The notes beneath the pieces are model-generated. The model searched no databases, had not been told where the DNA came from, and saw only the letters and a list, made by a program, of their open reading frames with translations. Of a stretch of 64,000 nucleotides of DNA, positions 1 through 12,375 are shown piece by piece. Both the position numbers and the translations under genes were made by a program. Each line of letters starts with the position of its first letter. Position 1 is the first letter of the stretch. The DNA is from Excoecaria cochinchinensis (taxonomy: Eukaryota > Streptophyta > Magnoliopsida > Malpighiales > Euphorbiaceae), in the NCBI GenBank assembly GCA_947683425.1, contig CANTUQ010000055.1, positions 8,502,501 through 8,566,500 of the forward strand, written 5' to 3'.

Positions 1-1371
1 CTGTGAATCATGTATTCATTTATGCAAAGAAGAATAAAATTTGCACAAAATAATCATATAATCCCCATGAGTGAGAAACCATGCAAAGGAATCTCAAAGA
101 AAAGCATTTGCAAAGCAGGGGTCTGTCGCGCTCGCAATAAGGGTCGCGCCTGCGACAGACACCAAAACTCCCCCGGTCCGCTCTCAACAGAAGGCGAGAA
201 CCCAGCCGCGCTCATGCACACCAGCGCACTCGTGACAGGAATCGCTCGCCTGCTACTCAGCTCGCGCGTGCTCTGTCGCGCTCGAGATAGAACACGCTCG
301 GAATGAGCTCGGCTGAAGACCAAAACTCGAGCTCTTGCCCAGTCTAAAATTCGGGCTCTCTGTCACGCTTGCAACAAAGGCAAATTCCAGACCTGGAAAC
401 ATAATTCTTCAACTCATCTCAAGCACATAATTCATTCCAACATCAATCCAACATGCATACCCCCTCTATTCTCTTAACATATGCATAATAAACATGCTAA
501 TAATCATTTTAACAACATTTAGCACTTGATAGCAATAATCAAATTGGCAAAATGCACAATTAGAACATCAAACCCAGAAATTACTCTTAAATCATACAAA
601 TTCCACTTTTTAACTTTCATATACCAAAATCACTTCTAACACATTAAACATATACTCAATTCTCAACTCAAACATGCATTATACCACATTAAACAACTCA
701 AATTCCCAAAAATTCAAATAATTGACATAACACAATAAAAACATATAAACTCCCAAACCTCAAAATTTGTAGCTCTAAACCACTTTTCTTCAAGAACCCA
801 CTTTCTCTTTACCCTTGTTCTTTCTTTTATCTTCCGAATCTTGCAATCAAACCAACCAAAACCACTTGAATCAAAATCCCAAAACTCAAAACTCAAATCA
901 AACTGAAGAAAAGAAGAAGAAACCTTTTTAAACCAACTTACCTTTTCGAAACCAACTCTTAAACTAATAAAACCCAAACTTAAACCTTGACGATCAACCA
1001 AGAAGAGAAGAAGAAAGAAATGAAATGAAGAAGAGGAAAGGAAGAGGCTCACGCAGGAAGAGAGCAACGGGAAGCTAAGCAAAATCTGCTTTCCCTCTCT
1101 CCTCCTTTCATTTCCTCATTTAATTCCCCCCAACTACTCTTGCCATGTGTCAATCCCCAATTGGTCCAACTTATAAAATCCTTGGCTTATATCACTTTGA
1201 TCCTTGTTCAATTACCCATCACTCACTCAATCAATTTCTTTCTTTAATACTTTAACTCCTTTTTAATTTAGTCTTTAATTAATCCAATTCTCACTTGTAC
1301 AATTACCATTATGCCCCTTTTTAAAACAATAAACTTGTAATTTCTACTAGGGTCCAATTTGGGATGTTACA
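1..1371 (-). mobile_element. Partial Tekay-like Ty3/gypsy LTR, inverted
   Basis: On the minus strand this begins TGTAACATCCC at 1371 and runs off the left edge of the window. Its layout matches the other Tekay-like LTRs here (57777-60000, 54379-56989): a terminal TGTAA, a pyrimidine-rich stretch near 780-1110, and a CpG-rich palindrome cluster about 1.1-1.25 kb in. There is no coding capacity; the open frames inside are low-complexity. The left boundary and any target duplication lie outside the window, so I cannot tell a solo LTR from the end of a full element. Family assignment is by resemblance only. Confidence 0.65.
121..300. repeat. CpG-rich palindrome cluster in the LTR
   Basis: Perfect 9-bp arms GTCTGTCGC (121-129) and GCGACAGAC (152-160) enclose further TCGCG motifs. 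More GCTCGCG-type words follow to about 300. This is the same word family (TGTCGCG-AG-CGCGACA) as in the LTRs at 55800-55960 and 58790-59060. Confidence 0.7.
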
Positions 1372-1373
1372 CC
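1369..1373. other. Target-site duplication, left copy (ACACC)
   Basis: ACACC directly precedes the copia LTR and recurs at 4769-4773 directly after it. The duplication overlaps the end of the older inverted LTR, so the copia insertion is the younger event. Confidence 0.85.
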
Positions 1374-1749
1374 TGTTAGTGGTTATGCCCTATGCCAAAC
1401 ATTTGGACCTTAATGTAATCATTACATTTTCATTTATATAATGGTTTTCTTCACGATAATATTATTGGCATGTTACATTATTGTAATGTTTATGAATAAC
1501 AATGTTATTTATGATATCCCTAGTCATTTATCACTAAAAGGGCATAAAGATAAATTAAGACTAGTACAGATTCGATTGATAATCATGGGATGATTATATA
1601 TGATGATATAAATCAAATCTATAGGTACTTGCTAGAGAACAAAGTACTGGATAGACCCACTGTAAGATCACTTCATGGGATAGTGTCATAACTGATCTTA
1701 TAATAGATATTTTATTGAATCCTTTGACCTGAGATTATCATGTTTTCCT

Positions 1750-3867
1750 TGTAATAACCTAAAAAGGGCCTAGTCGGAATTTGCATGATAAGTCGAGAAA
1801 TTAAGGGTAATTCGGTAATTTGTGCTTGTGATATTTGAGTAATAAGGACCTAATTGCAAGAACAAATGAAGTTTGAGTAAAAGAATTTATGTTAATGAGT
1901 GAAAAGTAAATGGCCAAGGACTAAAAGAGAAGTTGTAGGGTTTGATTTGAGAAAAGCCAATTAGTGGAATTTTTGGTCCAATGGGAGCTTGACACATGGG
2001 AAGGGTAGGTGAGAGCAATTAATGAAAAGTGGGTGAAAGAGAGAGGGAAAAAGAGGGCAGATATTTTGGCTTCTCTTCCTCTCACGTTTTCCTCTCCTTC
2101 TTCCCTTTTCTTTCATTTTTCTGCTCTCTCTATTCCCTTGTGTGCCCTAATGCGATTTCTTCAAGATGGAGTTGGATTTCTGAGTTTGAGAGGGGTTCTC
2201 AGAGGAGGTAAGTTTGGTTGGGTTTCCTTTCTTCTCTTTCTCACGGGTTTGAGGGGTTTTAGGGTTATATGCATGGGTTAATGGAGTTGTTGTTTTGGTT
2301 ATTTGCAAGCATCTGAAGATAGAGGAAAGATAAAGGGAATGGAAATTGGTAGAGTGAAGGAAGAGAAGTTTTGCGCTCCATTCCAAGTTTGGGAGTTTTG
2401 GTTGTTTATATGTGTTTGTGTGTAATTTTGTTCATTTGATGTGTGATTATATGCATATGGAATTTGTGTGTGAATATGTGTTAATTGATAGATGAATAAT
2501 TGAGATATTTAATTGACTTGTGTTGAAATTGCTAATTGTATGATTATTGAGCTTATAATTTGTGTATATACCCTAGTTTAGGGAGAATTCTATTTATGTA
2601 TTACCGGACCTCTGTGTATTGTTTTGATCATAGCTAGAGTTTAAAAACTCAAATTTGAGTGTTTGTTGCGCCATTTGAACCACGACTAACGTACCTTTAA
2701 AAGTCTAAGAGAGACCATAATTTAATTATGTCATTAAGAGGCTTAGAAATGGCCAAAACCGGACGTGTCTCTACTCAGGTAGGCTCATTGGAACAGTCCG
2801 CAGTGTTTGATTTATATCTATTGATTTTCGAGTCCAAACGACCTGAAACTTCTTCCTTTGGAAACTTAATATCCTAGGGAACAATTGTTAAGAAGGACAC
2901 TTTGTCTAAAAATGAGGTTTAGACATCAGTATAAGCTGTACAAAATTATGGAATGAATCAGTCCTGAAGTTTAGCTTCTGTTTTGCTTATTTTGGTATGT
3001 CACGGTGGCAACCAAAATGGTTACCACCGTGACCAATGCCGAGAGAAGGCAGAATTGCCTATTTTTGGACCTCACGGTCACAACCAAAAGGTTACCACCG
3101 TGAGGTACCTTCAACTTGCTTTTTCCTTTATTAAACATCATCAAATGTTACATATGTATGCCAAATGGAATCTAAACTAGTTTAAATACATTATTTGAGA
3201 ATTCTAATGTGTTTAACATATGAATATGTGTATATATGTGATGTGAAAATGAATAATGCATTGTATATTTGTATGTTGAACTATATGTTTAACATTAAGA
3301 AATTAGTGTCCTAAGCGTGAAGAATTATGTATGTGAATGCATATAAACATGTGTGTGCTAATATGTAATAATATGTACAAGTTAGTATGCAATCACATAT
3401 ATATAAAGTGTTGTATGTGTATGAGCTATAATATCTTAAGCATGATGAGTTATACATATATATATGTACATGAGTATTATTACATATGATTTAAACGCAT
3501 ATAATTTATATGTACCTGCATTATTTAATCGTGAGTTATATGTTCATATTGAGACTTATATATGATGTATATGTTTCTGAGTTTGACCAACATACATGTA
3601 TTCATAAAATAACATGATTATACTTGATTTATCCTCAGTTATATGATAATTATTTTAGATCATGATTGAGTTGTTATTTGAGCCTGGTAGTCATAGTTAG
3701 TGGATAGATAAGCGCTTATCAAGGGTCAGGGTATGTGTGCAGCTGCTGTATTTTAATTGTTTCATGCGGGCCCCGTTTGGGTCTTTGATTCGGGCCCCGT
3801 TTGGGTCATATAAGATGTATGAGGCCTCGGTCTCCGGTATACCTTCGGGTATACATGATTATAAAAT
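1750..3867 (+). mobile_element. Truncated Tekay-like LTR nested in the copia LTR
   Basis: Starts TGTAATAACC at 1750, like the solo LTR at 54379 (TGTAATAACT). It shows the same internal plan: polypyrimidine block near 2080-2140, GC-rich hairpins at 3001-3104, then a tract with repeated 'GGGCCCCGTTTGGGTC' near 3770-3810 that parallels similar tracts at 56150-56350 and 59230-59400. It lacks the 3' part seen in its relatives (the GTTATCGCTTAGCACGGG region and terminal TTACA). Copia LTR sequence seems to resume near 3868. The right boundary is approximate, and no matching 5-bp duplication was found. Confidence 0.6.
3001..3104. repeat. Two GC-rich hairpins in the LTR
   Basis: Hairpin 1 (3001-3031) has arms CACGGTGGCAACC and GGTTACCACCGTG, 12 of 13 paired, with a 5-nt loop. 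Hairpin 2 (3071-3104) has arms CTCACGGTCACAACC and GGTTACCACCGTGAG, 13 of 15 paired. Confidence 0.85.
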
Positions 3868-4233
3868 GTTTTGAGACTCATGTCTCCATATGCTTGGGAT
3901 ACTGTGTCCTATCAGTATCGTTAGTACCCATATCCACTAGTTAGCGAGTAATCAGGCTATTACTTGAGGTTATTATATGAGTTGGATACCGAGGCCCACT
4001 GCCAACATAATATAAACCTATTGGGTCACACACCAAGACCAAAAATGAACAAAATGAATTTTATTAGGTTATTTCGGAATAATATATAAATAAAGGTATT
4101 TATATTTAATTTCGAAATTACATATCTATATATATTTATATATGTACATATACATATAACTCTTATTTTGAATATGAGATAATAGTATGTATTAATATAA
4201 TATTTCTTATTATTTTGAATAAGAAATAAATAA

Positions 4234-4238
<5 letters not shown>

Positions 4239-4284
<46 letters not shown>
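4239..4284. repeat. (TA)n microsatellite
   Basis: About 22 uninterrupted TA dinucleotides inside the copia solo LTR, preceded by TAAA repeats. Confidence 0.95.
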
Positions 4285-4286
<2 letters not shown>

Positions 4287-4927
4287 GTAAATATCTCTTA
4301 ATTTTGAATTAGAGATAATATCATTATTTACCTATTTGGGTTTTAAACTTATTTACATATATATAGATATATGTTAAGAAAAGAGATCAACATATATGAT
4401 AACTCTAATCACGTTCTTCAAGCAGGAATAGATTTAGAGTGGCTGTACATCTCTTTTCTTGTGAGAATAAGAAAAAAAAACCTAGCCACCTCTTCTTTGA
4501 GAAAGAAAAAAATCAAAAATCCATTCGCAACATAAGAGAGCTAGCACCCTTGCGAATTCTATTCATTGGTTCGTGCGTGTGGATACCGGTAGAGGGTGTT
4601 CGTGATTGAAGCAGCACCTAAAGTCCGAGATAAGGAGTTATTTTCTTTCTAAGGTCAGTGAATCTTAATCTCTTCCTTTTGAATCAATTGAATATACTTG
4701 GATCCTGTCTTCGGGTTTCGGTTTTATTCCGCTGCGTTTAATTTGAATTATTCCGTTGAAACCCAACAACACCAATTATGAAATCTCATAATAAAGAGGT
4801 TGATCAAAATTAAATAGGACATGAAAAGATTATTCATGATCTAACATTAATGCCAATACATTATATTATTCTGTCTCTCTCTTTTTATTTAGAATTACAT
4901 TGTATTATTCTCATTATGTATTTTGAT

Positions 4928-5568
4928 TAGAAGTGAGAAAAAAATCGAAATTTTAGTTAAGTGAAAAATCGATTCGAAATTGAACCGATTTTAGTTAATT
5001 AAATCGAAAATTTAGGATTACTATTTTTACTTTTAAAAATTGGCAGTTAACTCTTGACTAACGGTTAACCGATTTATATGCATTTTATATATTATATTTT
5101 AATTTTTACACTTAAATTTTTCAATATTTTTGTAATTTATAAATATTGTGATATATGACTTTTAAAAATATTATTATAATATATATTTTTAGGTAAATAG
5201 ACGTTGAAACTAGTTTTTTATTTACAATTATTTATTCATTATATGTGCATAATTAGCACTATATTGTTAGTTTCACATTGAATATATTCAATTCTTATAA
5301 TTAATTATGAAAATTTTATTTTTCTTTTGATTATTTTAATGGATATTATATTTGATTTGTATTTTCATTTTTGAAACATTTTTAATTATTAAAAATAACA
5401 TTACAAATTATATAATTTATTAACTTTATATGTTAAAATTTTTTTTATGGTTAACTAGTAAACCGATGTGAAAAAAAATGATTAAAAATCGAAGCTAATA
5501 TAACAGTTAACTAAAATTAATGAAATTGTTAATAAAATTGTTAATGAACCGGTCCATACTCACTTCTA
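4928..5568. mobile_element. hAT-like MITE
   Basis: Terminal inverted repeat TAGAAGTGAG at 4928 and its complement at 5559-5568. The 8-bp flanks are ATTTTGAT (4920-4927) and GTTTTGAT (5569-5576), alike at 7 of 8 positions, as expected of a slightly aged hAT duplication. The 641-bp body is AT-rich, with AACCGATT/TTAACCG words near both ends and no coding frame. Non-autonomous. Confidence 0.7.
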
Positions 5569-6353
5569 GTTTTGATGTTTATAAGTTAATTAGCTAGACA
5601 GATAGAGTCGAGGGATACTACATGGAGAGGTGGGGGCTACTGAACTCAGAAAAAAGAAATTACATTTAAAAGTTTATAAAAATTCAATTTAAGCCCCTTA
5701 AATTTGGGAGATGACGGGGTATATCCATTATACTTTACATCAGTAAATTTGAACCATTAAATAAAAAATAAAAAGTAATCCTAAAATTCATATTTATTGA
5801 TGTACAATACGTTAAATGCATCGGATCAATTCTCCTAAATTAAGGCCTAATAATCCTTTTGATTCATAAACTTCAGTTCCACTTAAATTCGTCCATTCGA
5901 GGAAAAAAAAAAAATTTTGTACTGCTCCTAAATATATTATATCTTGTAAATTGTTGTATTTTATTTTGTCTATCAAATGATATTTTTATTTTTCTTAAAA
6001 CAAAATCCTTAAATTGAACAAATGGCTGAACCATTTAGAAATATAACCTTTTTGTCTAATGATCTAGTTGAGAGGGGAAGTAATAACTTAATTCTTAATT
6101 GTTATCAAAGCAATAAATTATAGTAATAGGTTGTGTCTTCGTTTTCATAGTAAATAGAAAAAAATGAGTGTTTCTGTTTGTTTATCAAAAAGTAAAAAGA
6201 TCGAATTTAACTATTACATATTCACAATTGATTCACTAAAAGAACTTTTGTAGCAAATCGTTTATATGTTAAAAAAATTAAATAAATAATCCTGGAGAAT
6301 CCATACTTCAACTAATTTCATAAATTTATGGCAAGAAGCAAAGCAGATATAAG
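5569..6353. other. AT-rich spacer, nothing recognised
   Basis: No open frame, no terminal repeats with flanking duplications, and no recognisable family. Possibly old host intergenic DNA or an eroded element. Confidence 0.5.
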
Positions 6354-7141
6354 TAATGGTGTGAAAAAAATCTAAAATTTTGTTAGCCGTAAAATCGGTT
6401 CAAAATCAAATTGATTTATTCGGTTAATTGATTCGATGGAGTTGGTTTCGGTTTTTATTTTTAGTATTTTCGGTTTTATTTTTTATTTTGATTTTTAGAT
6501 ACCGGTTAATCGTTAGTTCACAATTAGCCGGTTCATATATATATATATATATTATTTTTATTTTTATACCTTAAAAAAATTTCTTTTTTTTTTTCTCTAA
6601 AACTTCATAAATTAATATTTTAAAGTATATCTAAATTATATTTTTATTTTTATACCTTAATTTTTTGTATTTCTTTATAAAATTTATATAATACTTTAAA
6701 CTATATTTAAATTATATCATTCTCATGAAGTAACTGATTAACCTTTATATATGTTATTTTTTATTATATATATTGGTGTCTATAATTTACTTGATAGTAT
6801 TTAATTACATTGTCTTATATTTTAGAGTCTATGCTTTTACATTCAATTTGATCCAAAATTTTTCTTGATTTAGAATTAAGCATGCTAATTTCCAACAATA
6901 TCAATCAAATCCACTTTATAATATTAGCTATTAATTTGTTGAATATGTATTTTGGCTAGTATATTATGTTTGTTTTGTGATTTTTATTTTGAATTATTTT
7001 GCACCTTTGAAATTGAATTGAATCTTGTCAATTTTTTTTTTTTTTTTATATATAATTGTATGTTATAAGTTTTAGTAGTTAAAGGAAAATTATTAGTTAA
7101 CCAAACTGAAAAATCGAAACCGATTGACTGGTTAACCAAAT

Positions 7142-7567
7142 TGAAAGGAAAATTATACGCATATAATTTATTGAGGTAACATTAAATAATGGTACCTACC
7201 TCTTATAGCGCAGAAACACATTGCGGAAGCGTCTACAAGAATCCCGTTTGTTTTTTGTCACTGGTTTGGTTTTTATCCACATGCGAAATAACAGTAGTTA
7301 TTTCACAATCTAAAAGCCCTTGAAAGATTAAGACAAAAAACTGTGAGTGGGAACGAACAGTCTTGCGGCGTATACGTTTTCTCATTACCAAATACTGAGA
7401 TCTCCCATCTATTTATAGAGATGCTAAAGGCTAGAGACCTATCTCTTGTATGACTCGGACTTTTTCTGAGATAGGATTTGGTAATCTTAATCAGATTGAA
7501 TTTCTCAATTTTATTTGGATTGGAACTAAATCCAAATTAGAGTCATGGGCGTAGCCAAACTCTATCA
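7142..7567 (-). repeat. 3' LTR of the copia element
   Basis: 426 bp, beginning TGAAAGG and ending TCTATCA as read on the plus strand. It pairs with 14547-14893 but keeps an inner stretch of about 80 bp (near 7465-7550) that the other copy lacks. A minus-strand TATA box (TATAAATAG) lies at 7409-7417. Confidence 0.9.
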
Positions 7568-8699
7568 TCTCCCACTCGCACATGACGGAACGAATTTCAG
7601 TCTTAATCTTCAGTTATACTGGCAGATAGATTGTGTGACCAGTATACATTGAGAGCACTAGTGATATACACATGTTAGGGATATATAGCGTCTCAAAAAA
7701 TAAGATCCTCCTTTTCATGTATGCCTAACCCTATATGGCCTTCTCACATTCACTGTTTTAACTCATGATTTCATAAAATAATTTTCGTGTTCACTATTAT
7801 ATTTCTACTCATAGAAACTATAATAGGCATGCCGGTGAAGCACGAAACAATTGAATGTGATCAAAAAGCTATCTTCCCCTCTTACTGTATGCAATCCATC
7901 ATGGTTCAACTCGCTTTTCTAGTTAGATCCGCCAAACATAAATTTTTTTCTGACCTCTTGGAGACTAACTAAGCTACCCACACTGAACCATACTTCAGGG
8001 CTAAGTTAAGGGTTCTAAGGGTCGAAATATAAACAGGGTCTCACAATAGGGAAAGTTGAGATCAATAATATTATTAAATTCTCATCCATTTGGTCACTTA
8101 AATATACACGGTATAAAACATGTGTTATAGTATTCTTTCCTTCCCTTAAAGGAGTGTATGTCTTACATTTTAATAACGTGTATATAAAACACCATACACA
8201 AGTATAAGGTTGCGATGCACTGAAGCACCCAACTTTAGTCCGCTTACTTAAGGACTACTTCTGGCTTTTTAGACAGAATATGGTAGTTACATATAACTTA
8301 CCATCGGATTCCATACAATCCTTATTTGGATCTCAATTCAAAGTGTAGAACCTTATATATGTCTTTATCTCCCACCTTAACAAGACTAATTTTGTAATTT
8401 CTGCAATATGACACTTTTCTTTTAAACAGGCTCTCGAGCATTCTCATATGTTTAAAAATTGCCTCATCTTAGTTTTTACCAACTCATTGACAAAACTAAG
8501 GTAAACACCCCTGTGAGTGGGCTACTTCTCGATCCGATGTGCTCAATCTCATACAAATAACAGTAAATATTTTCACATAAACATTCACACTCATGTATTG
8601 CCAACAATGAACTTTGGTTATTATTCACAAATAATAACGTTAAGGGATTATATAAAAATATAATAGTACCAATTAAATTCTACGCAAATCTCAAGATCT

Positions 8700-9480
8700 A
8701 ATGTGTTTCTTAAAACACATTTCTCGTTATAGGTTTACTTAACGGATCTGCATGCGTAGAAACATACTGTAAGTTTACTTCTCCTCGTGCAACAATATCT
8801 CTCATGTATTGATACTTAATATCGATATGCTTAGCTCTACTATAAGCTATCAATAACTAACTATCACCGGTACTTCTAAGGCAGTTACTCTTAAATGGCT
8901 CACAAACCATTTTAGCTAAACTGTCTCTTATACTGCAATTAAGGAAGCATCAAATTTAGCTTCCATTGTTAATAGGGCTACACAGGTTTATTTCTTGCTC
9001 CTCCATGAGATGGCACTCTTGCCAAACAAGAATATGAAACCTGGAGTGGATTTTCTCTCATCCACATCTCCTACCCAATCAACGTTTCTATATTCTCTCA
9101 ATGCAGATCCTTTTCTTGATAATAGAGAGAATAATCTGCTGTACCTTTAAGGTATATAAGTATCCTTTTAATTGCTTCTAATGTGCTTTACCTGGGTTTG
9201 ATATCTTTTACCATGCCCACTGCATAGCATATATCATGTCTTGTACACAATATCGCGTACCTTATGTTCGCTGCCTTTTTCGATGAAACCTATAGGTTGT
9301 TCCATCCAATTCTCCATTGAGAAAACTAGTATTTACTTCCATTTGTTTAGCTCTAGTTCCAAACTCGCCACTATGGCTAGAATCAACCTTATGGACTTAA
9401 ATCTTACAACATGTGAGAAAGACTCTTCATAGTCAATCTCTTCCTGTTGTGTAAACCCCTTCGCGACTAGCCGAGTCTTA
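8700..9480 (-). pseudogene. Copia RNase H and reverse-transcriptase remnants
   Basis: Minus-strand translation around 9200-9000 gives the copia RNase H signature (DWVGDVDERKSTPGF followed by FGKSAISW). Around 8870-8700 it gives the C-terminal HIDIKYQYMRDIV with LSKPI, which normally closes copia pol. Around 9330-9230 a short reverse-transcriptase piece (QMEVNTSFLNGEL) is followed almost at once by ICYAVGMV, which in an intact element lies well over 100 residues later. The catalytic part of reverse transcriptase has therefore been deleted. Stops and frame changes occur throughout. The family is known from these motifs; the deletion is inferred from their spacing. Confidence 0.75.
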
Positions 9481-10149
9481 TATATTTTGATACTTTTTTA
9501 GCCTTTCGTATCACTTTGAGAATCCATTTATTCCTAATTTGTGTCCTTCCAGTAGATCAACCAGTTCTTAAACATGGTTTGATCTTATGGATGCCATTTC
9601 TTCTTCCATTGCTTTAATCTATTTTTCTTTAGATGGGCATGAAAAAACCTTTTGAATATTTTTATGCTCTTTTTTGTCTTATGGGGTAACCAAAAGGGCT
9701 TCATTCAAGCCTTCGATTTTAAATCATCGGTGTGGAACACTTATCCTTTTAGATTTTTGCAGTTCTGAATCTTGATAAACATGTCTCATATATTTATCGT
9801 GATTCACAATACTCCCACTGGGACCATGTTCCATACTCCCATTGGACTTGGGAATACTATATTCTTTCCTCCCACTGGAGTGAAGAATACTCCCAATCAA
9901 ATCAGGTCATGAATATCCAAATTGTTTGGAGGATGAAGGTCTTAACCTTCTTCCTCTAAATCCCTCCCACTCAGATAGAGTGATCCTGATGATTCCTCTT
10001 CCTGAGATAAATAGAAAGTGAAATCTTAATTCACTTTGCCCAACTTTGAAAATTCATTCTCTAAGAATATGACGACTCGTGATTTGAATTCTGTAACAGT
10101 GCCATTTTCTTGCTCACCTATGAAAATGTATCCTTTTGATACTTCAGAA

Positions 10150-11200
10150 TATCTCACATAAACACTGTTTTTACCTTTTGGTCTCAATTTACCAAATTAA
10201 AGTATCATGAACATAAACATTATAACCCAAAGATTGTACATGGCTTAGGTCAGATTGTCGACCAGTGCACAACTCATAAGTTGTGGTAATGACAGATTTG
10301 ACGGGCATTTCGTTTAGAATATATGTGGTAGTCAATAAAGTATCTCCCCAATAGGAGATAGGCAAATTTGCCTCTGCCATCATAGATCTAATCATATCTA
10401 GGAGAGTCCTATTTCTCCTTTTTGCAACAATGTTTTGTTGTGTATTTCTAGGAATGGACAACTGATGTTCAATCCCTTTTTTATCTCATAAAACTTTAAA
10501 TTTATCTCTAAGATATCACTGACCTCTGTCAGTTCTTAAAGTTTTGATCCTTTTGTCTAATTAATTCTCAACTAAAGTCATATAAGTCTTGAAGCAATTC
10601 AATGCTTCTGACTTGTGAGAAATCAAATAGACATGACCATATCTAGTATAGTCATTTATAAATGTGGTGAAGTAGCAGGCCTCATGCCTTGTCCTCACAT
10701 TCATTTCACCACATACGTCAGAATAAACTAATTGCAATAGAAATTTGGCTCTAGTACCTTTTTCGAATGATTTTCTAACTAATTTTTCCTTTTAGGCAAT
10801 GCTCATGCGTGGGCAATTTAACCTTATTTAAATCACCTATTAAACCTACTTTGACTAGCCGACTCATTTTTGATCCTTTTGTCTAATTGATGCTCAACTA
10901 AACTCATATAAGCCCTGAAGCAACTTAATGCTTCTAACTTGTGAGAAATCAAATAGACATAACCATATCTAGTATAGTCATCTATAAATGTGATGAAGTA
11001 GTAGGCCCCATGCCTTGCCCTTACATTCATTTGACCACATACGTCAGAATGAACTAATTGGAATGAAAATTTGGCTCTAGTACCTTTTTCGAATGATTTT
11101 CTAACTAGTTTTTCCTTTTAGGCAATGCTCATGCGTGGGCAATTCAACCTTATTTAAATCACCTATTAAACCTACTTTGACTAACCGACTCATTCGGTCT
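10150..11200 (-). pseudogene. Copia integrase remnant with internal duplication
   Basis: On the minus strand, 11030-10870 reads FITFIDDYTRYGYVYL, the first catalytic Asp region of the copia integrase core. 10461-10189 reads RRNRTLLDMIRSMM then SYWGDTLLTTTYILNEMP, the conserved segment after the catalytic Glu. Further down, near 10160-10060, come VYVRYSEVSKGYIF and related linker residues. The core is interrupted by a 326-bp direct duplication, so part of the first catalytic block is present twice. Stops and frameshifts make it non-functional. Confidence 0.8.
10543..11194. repeat. 326-bp tandem duplication in the integrase region
   Basis: Two direct copies, 10543-10868 and 10869-11194, each starting TTTGATCCTTTTGTCTAATT. 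They differ at scattered positions (roughly 5-8% by eye), so the duplication is not recent. Confidence 0.9.
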
Positions 11201-11559
11201 TGTCCAATATGGTTTAATTTAGCATGCCATAATTTCACATTGTTCTCATAACTATGTGAAAAATAAGAAATTAAAGGAAAAATTAGTTTTACTCAAATAG
11301 TCATGGTCACATCCATAACAATAAAATCGTTCAGCACATAACTAGAACCATAATCGAAATCATTCAAGCATAAGTGTACACTGTCATCCTCAAAATGTAA
11401 ATTGAAAATAAATTTCAATAAAGAAAGAACAGAACCTAAATTTCATAACAAAGATATCTCTATCCCTTGTTACATGGTCAATTGGTTTTGAATCTTTCAC
11501 CCATAAAGGATGAAATTCAAAACTTGATACATAAATTCCACTCACTATTGAGTCAGAAT

Positions 11560-12375
11560 GGTGTATCTTTTAAGGCACAATGCATTCTCTTGAATAGTGT
11601 CATTTCTTTAGGAAATTGAAATATTTCACTCTTGAAAAGTTTACCTCCTTTTGCCTTTGGACCTTTCGTGATTCTGTTCCTTTTGCTTTTCAGGCTTTCG
11701 AGCCTTTTCCTTATCCCTACTTTTAAAGCTTTTCTCTTATTCTGGTAAGAACTCATTCCACTAAAATGGGACTGTGCCATACGCACTATGGCATTGACCT
11801 TAATCGCTGCCAGACGGTCCTTTTTAAACTCAAAATGACAAACAACATCCTTTTATGTTGTCCATATGAGTTAGTTGCATCTTCATATGCTCCCAACTCT
11901 TGGGTAAGGAACGGATAACAGTTTGGACCTACTGCTCGCCGGTCAACTTATGACCAAATCACTAAGCTCACTTATTCTTTTCCATCTCTCTTAGATGTTT
12001 TCGCATCAAATAATCAGACATTTTCTGATATGTATCAAATTTAGTCAGAGTCACACCTCTAAACTTTTCCTACAAATCGATCCAAAATTTTGATACTTAT
12101 GGAATGGCTTAGTAATAACATCATCTTTTGCACTTAGAAAAATGATTCGAGCAGTGGAATTCTTCTTTTTCCATGCCACATAGGCATCTCTGTCCTGCTT
12201 ATGCTAGGCTATAGTGCCATCCTCAAGTTCTGCCATAACCAAACTTGAGGGTTTAAGAGCCTCTTGCTCTTCAAGCACATTCTGGATCTTCATATTCTAG
12301 ATTTTTATAATTATCTCCATTTCACTTCATATCTTTACTACGTTCAGTGACACTTGACTTGGAAGCAGTATCCAT
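11560..12375 (-). pseudogene. Copia gag remnant
   Basis: The minus strand from an ATG at 12375-12373 gives a gag-like series of segments. These include KFDTYQKMSDYLMRKHLREME (frame broken just after) and then SLPKSWEHMKMQLTHMDNI, the usual copia gag motif in which a failed-transposition Ser-Leu-Pro block precedes a WE...L stretch. A Lys/Arg-rich tail follows (near 11720-11640). I saw no intact CCHC knuckle. Several stops and frame changes separate the blocks. Confidence 0.65.

Larger units (their letters stand above)
1374..4768 (+). mobile_element. Ty1/copia-type solo LTR, split by another LTR
   Basis: The LTR starts TGTTAGTGG at 1374 and ends CCCAACA at 4768, with inverted TGTT/AACA ends and a perfect 5-bp duplication ACACC on both sides. 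No internal domain, primer site or polypurine tract separates two copies, so it is a solo LTR left by LTR-LTR recombination. It is interrupted at 1750 to about 3867 by a Tekay-like LTR fragment; without that it is about 1.28 kb. The right part holds a long (TA)n run and the transcribed, GC-richer 3' end (4450-4768). The plus orientation rests on resemblance to plant copia LTRs. Confidence 0.85.
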
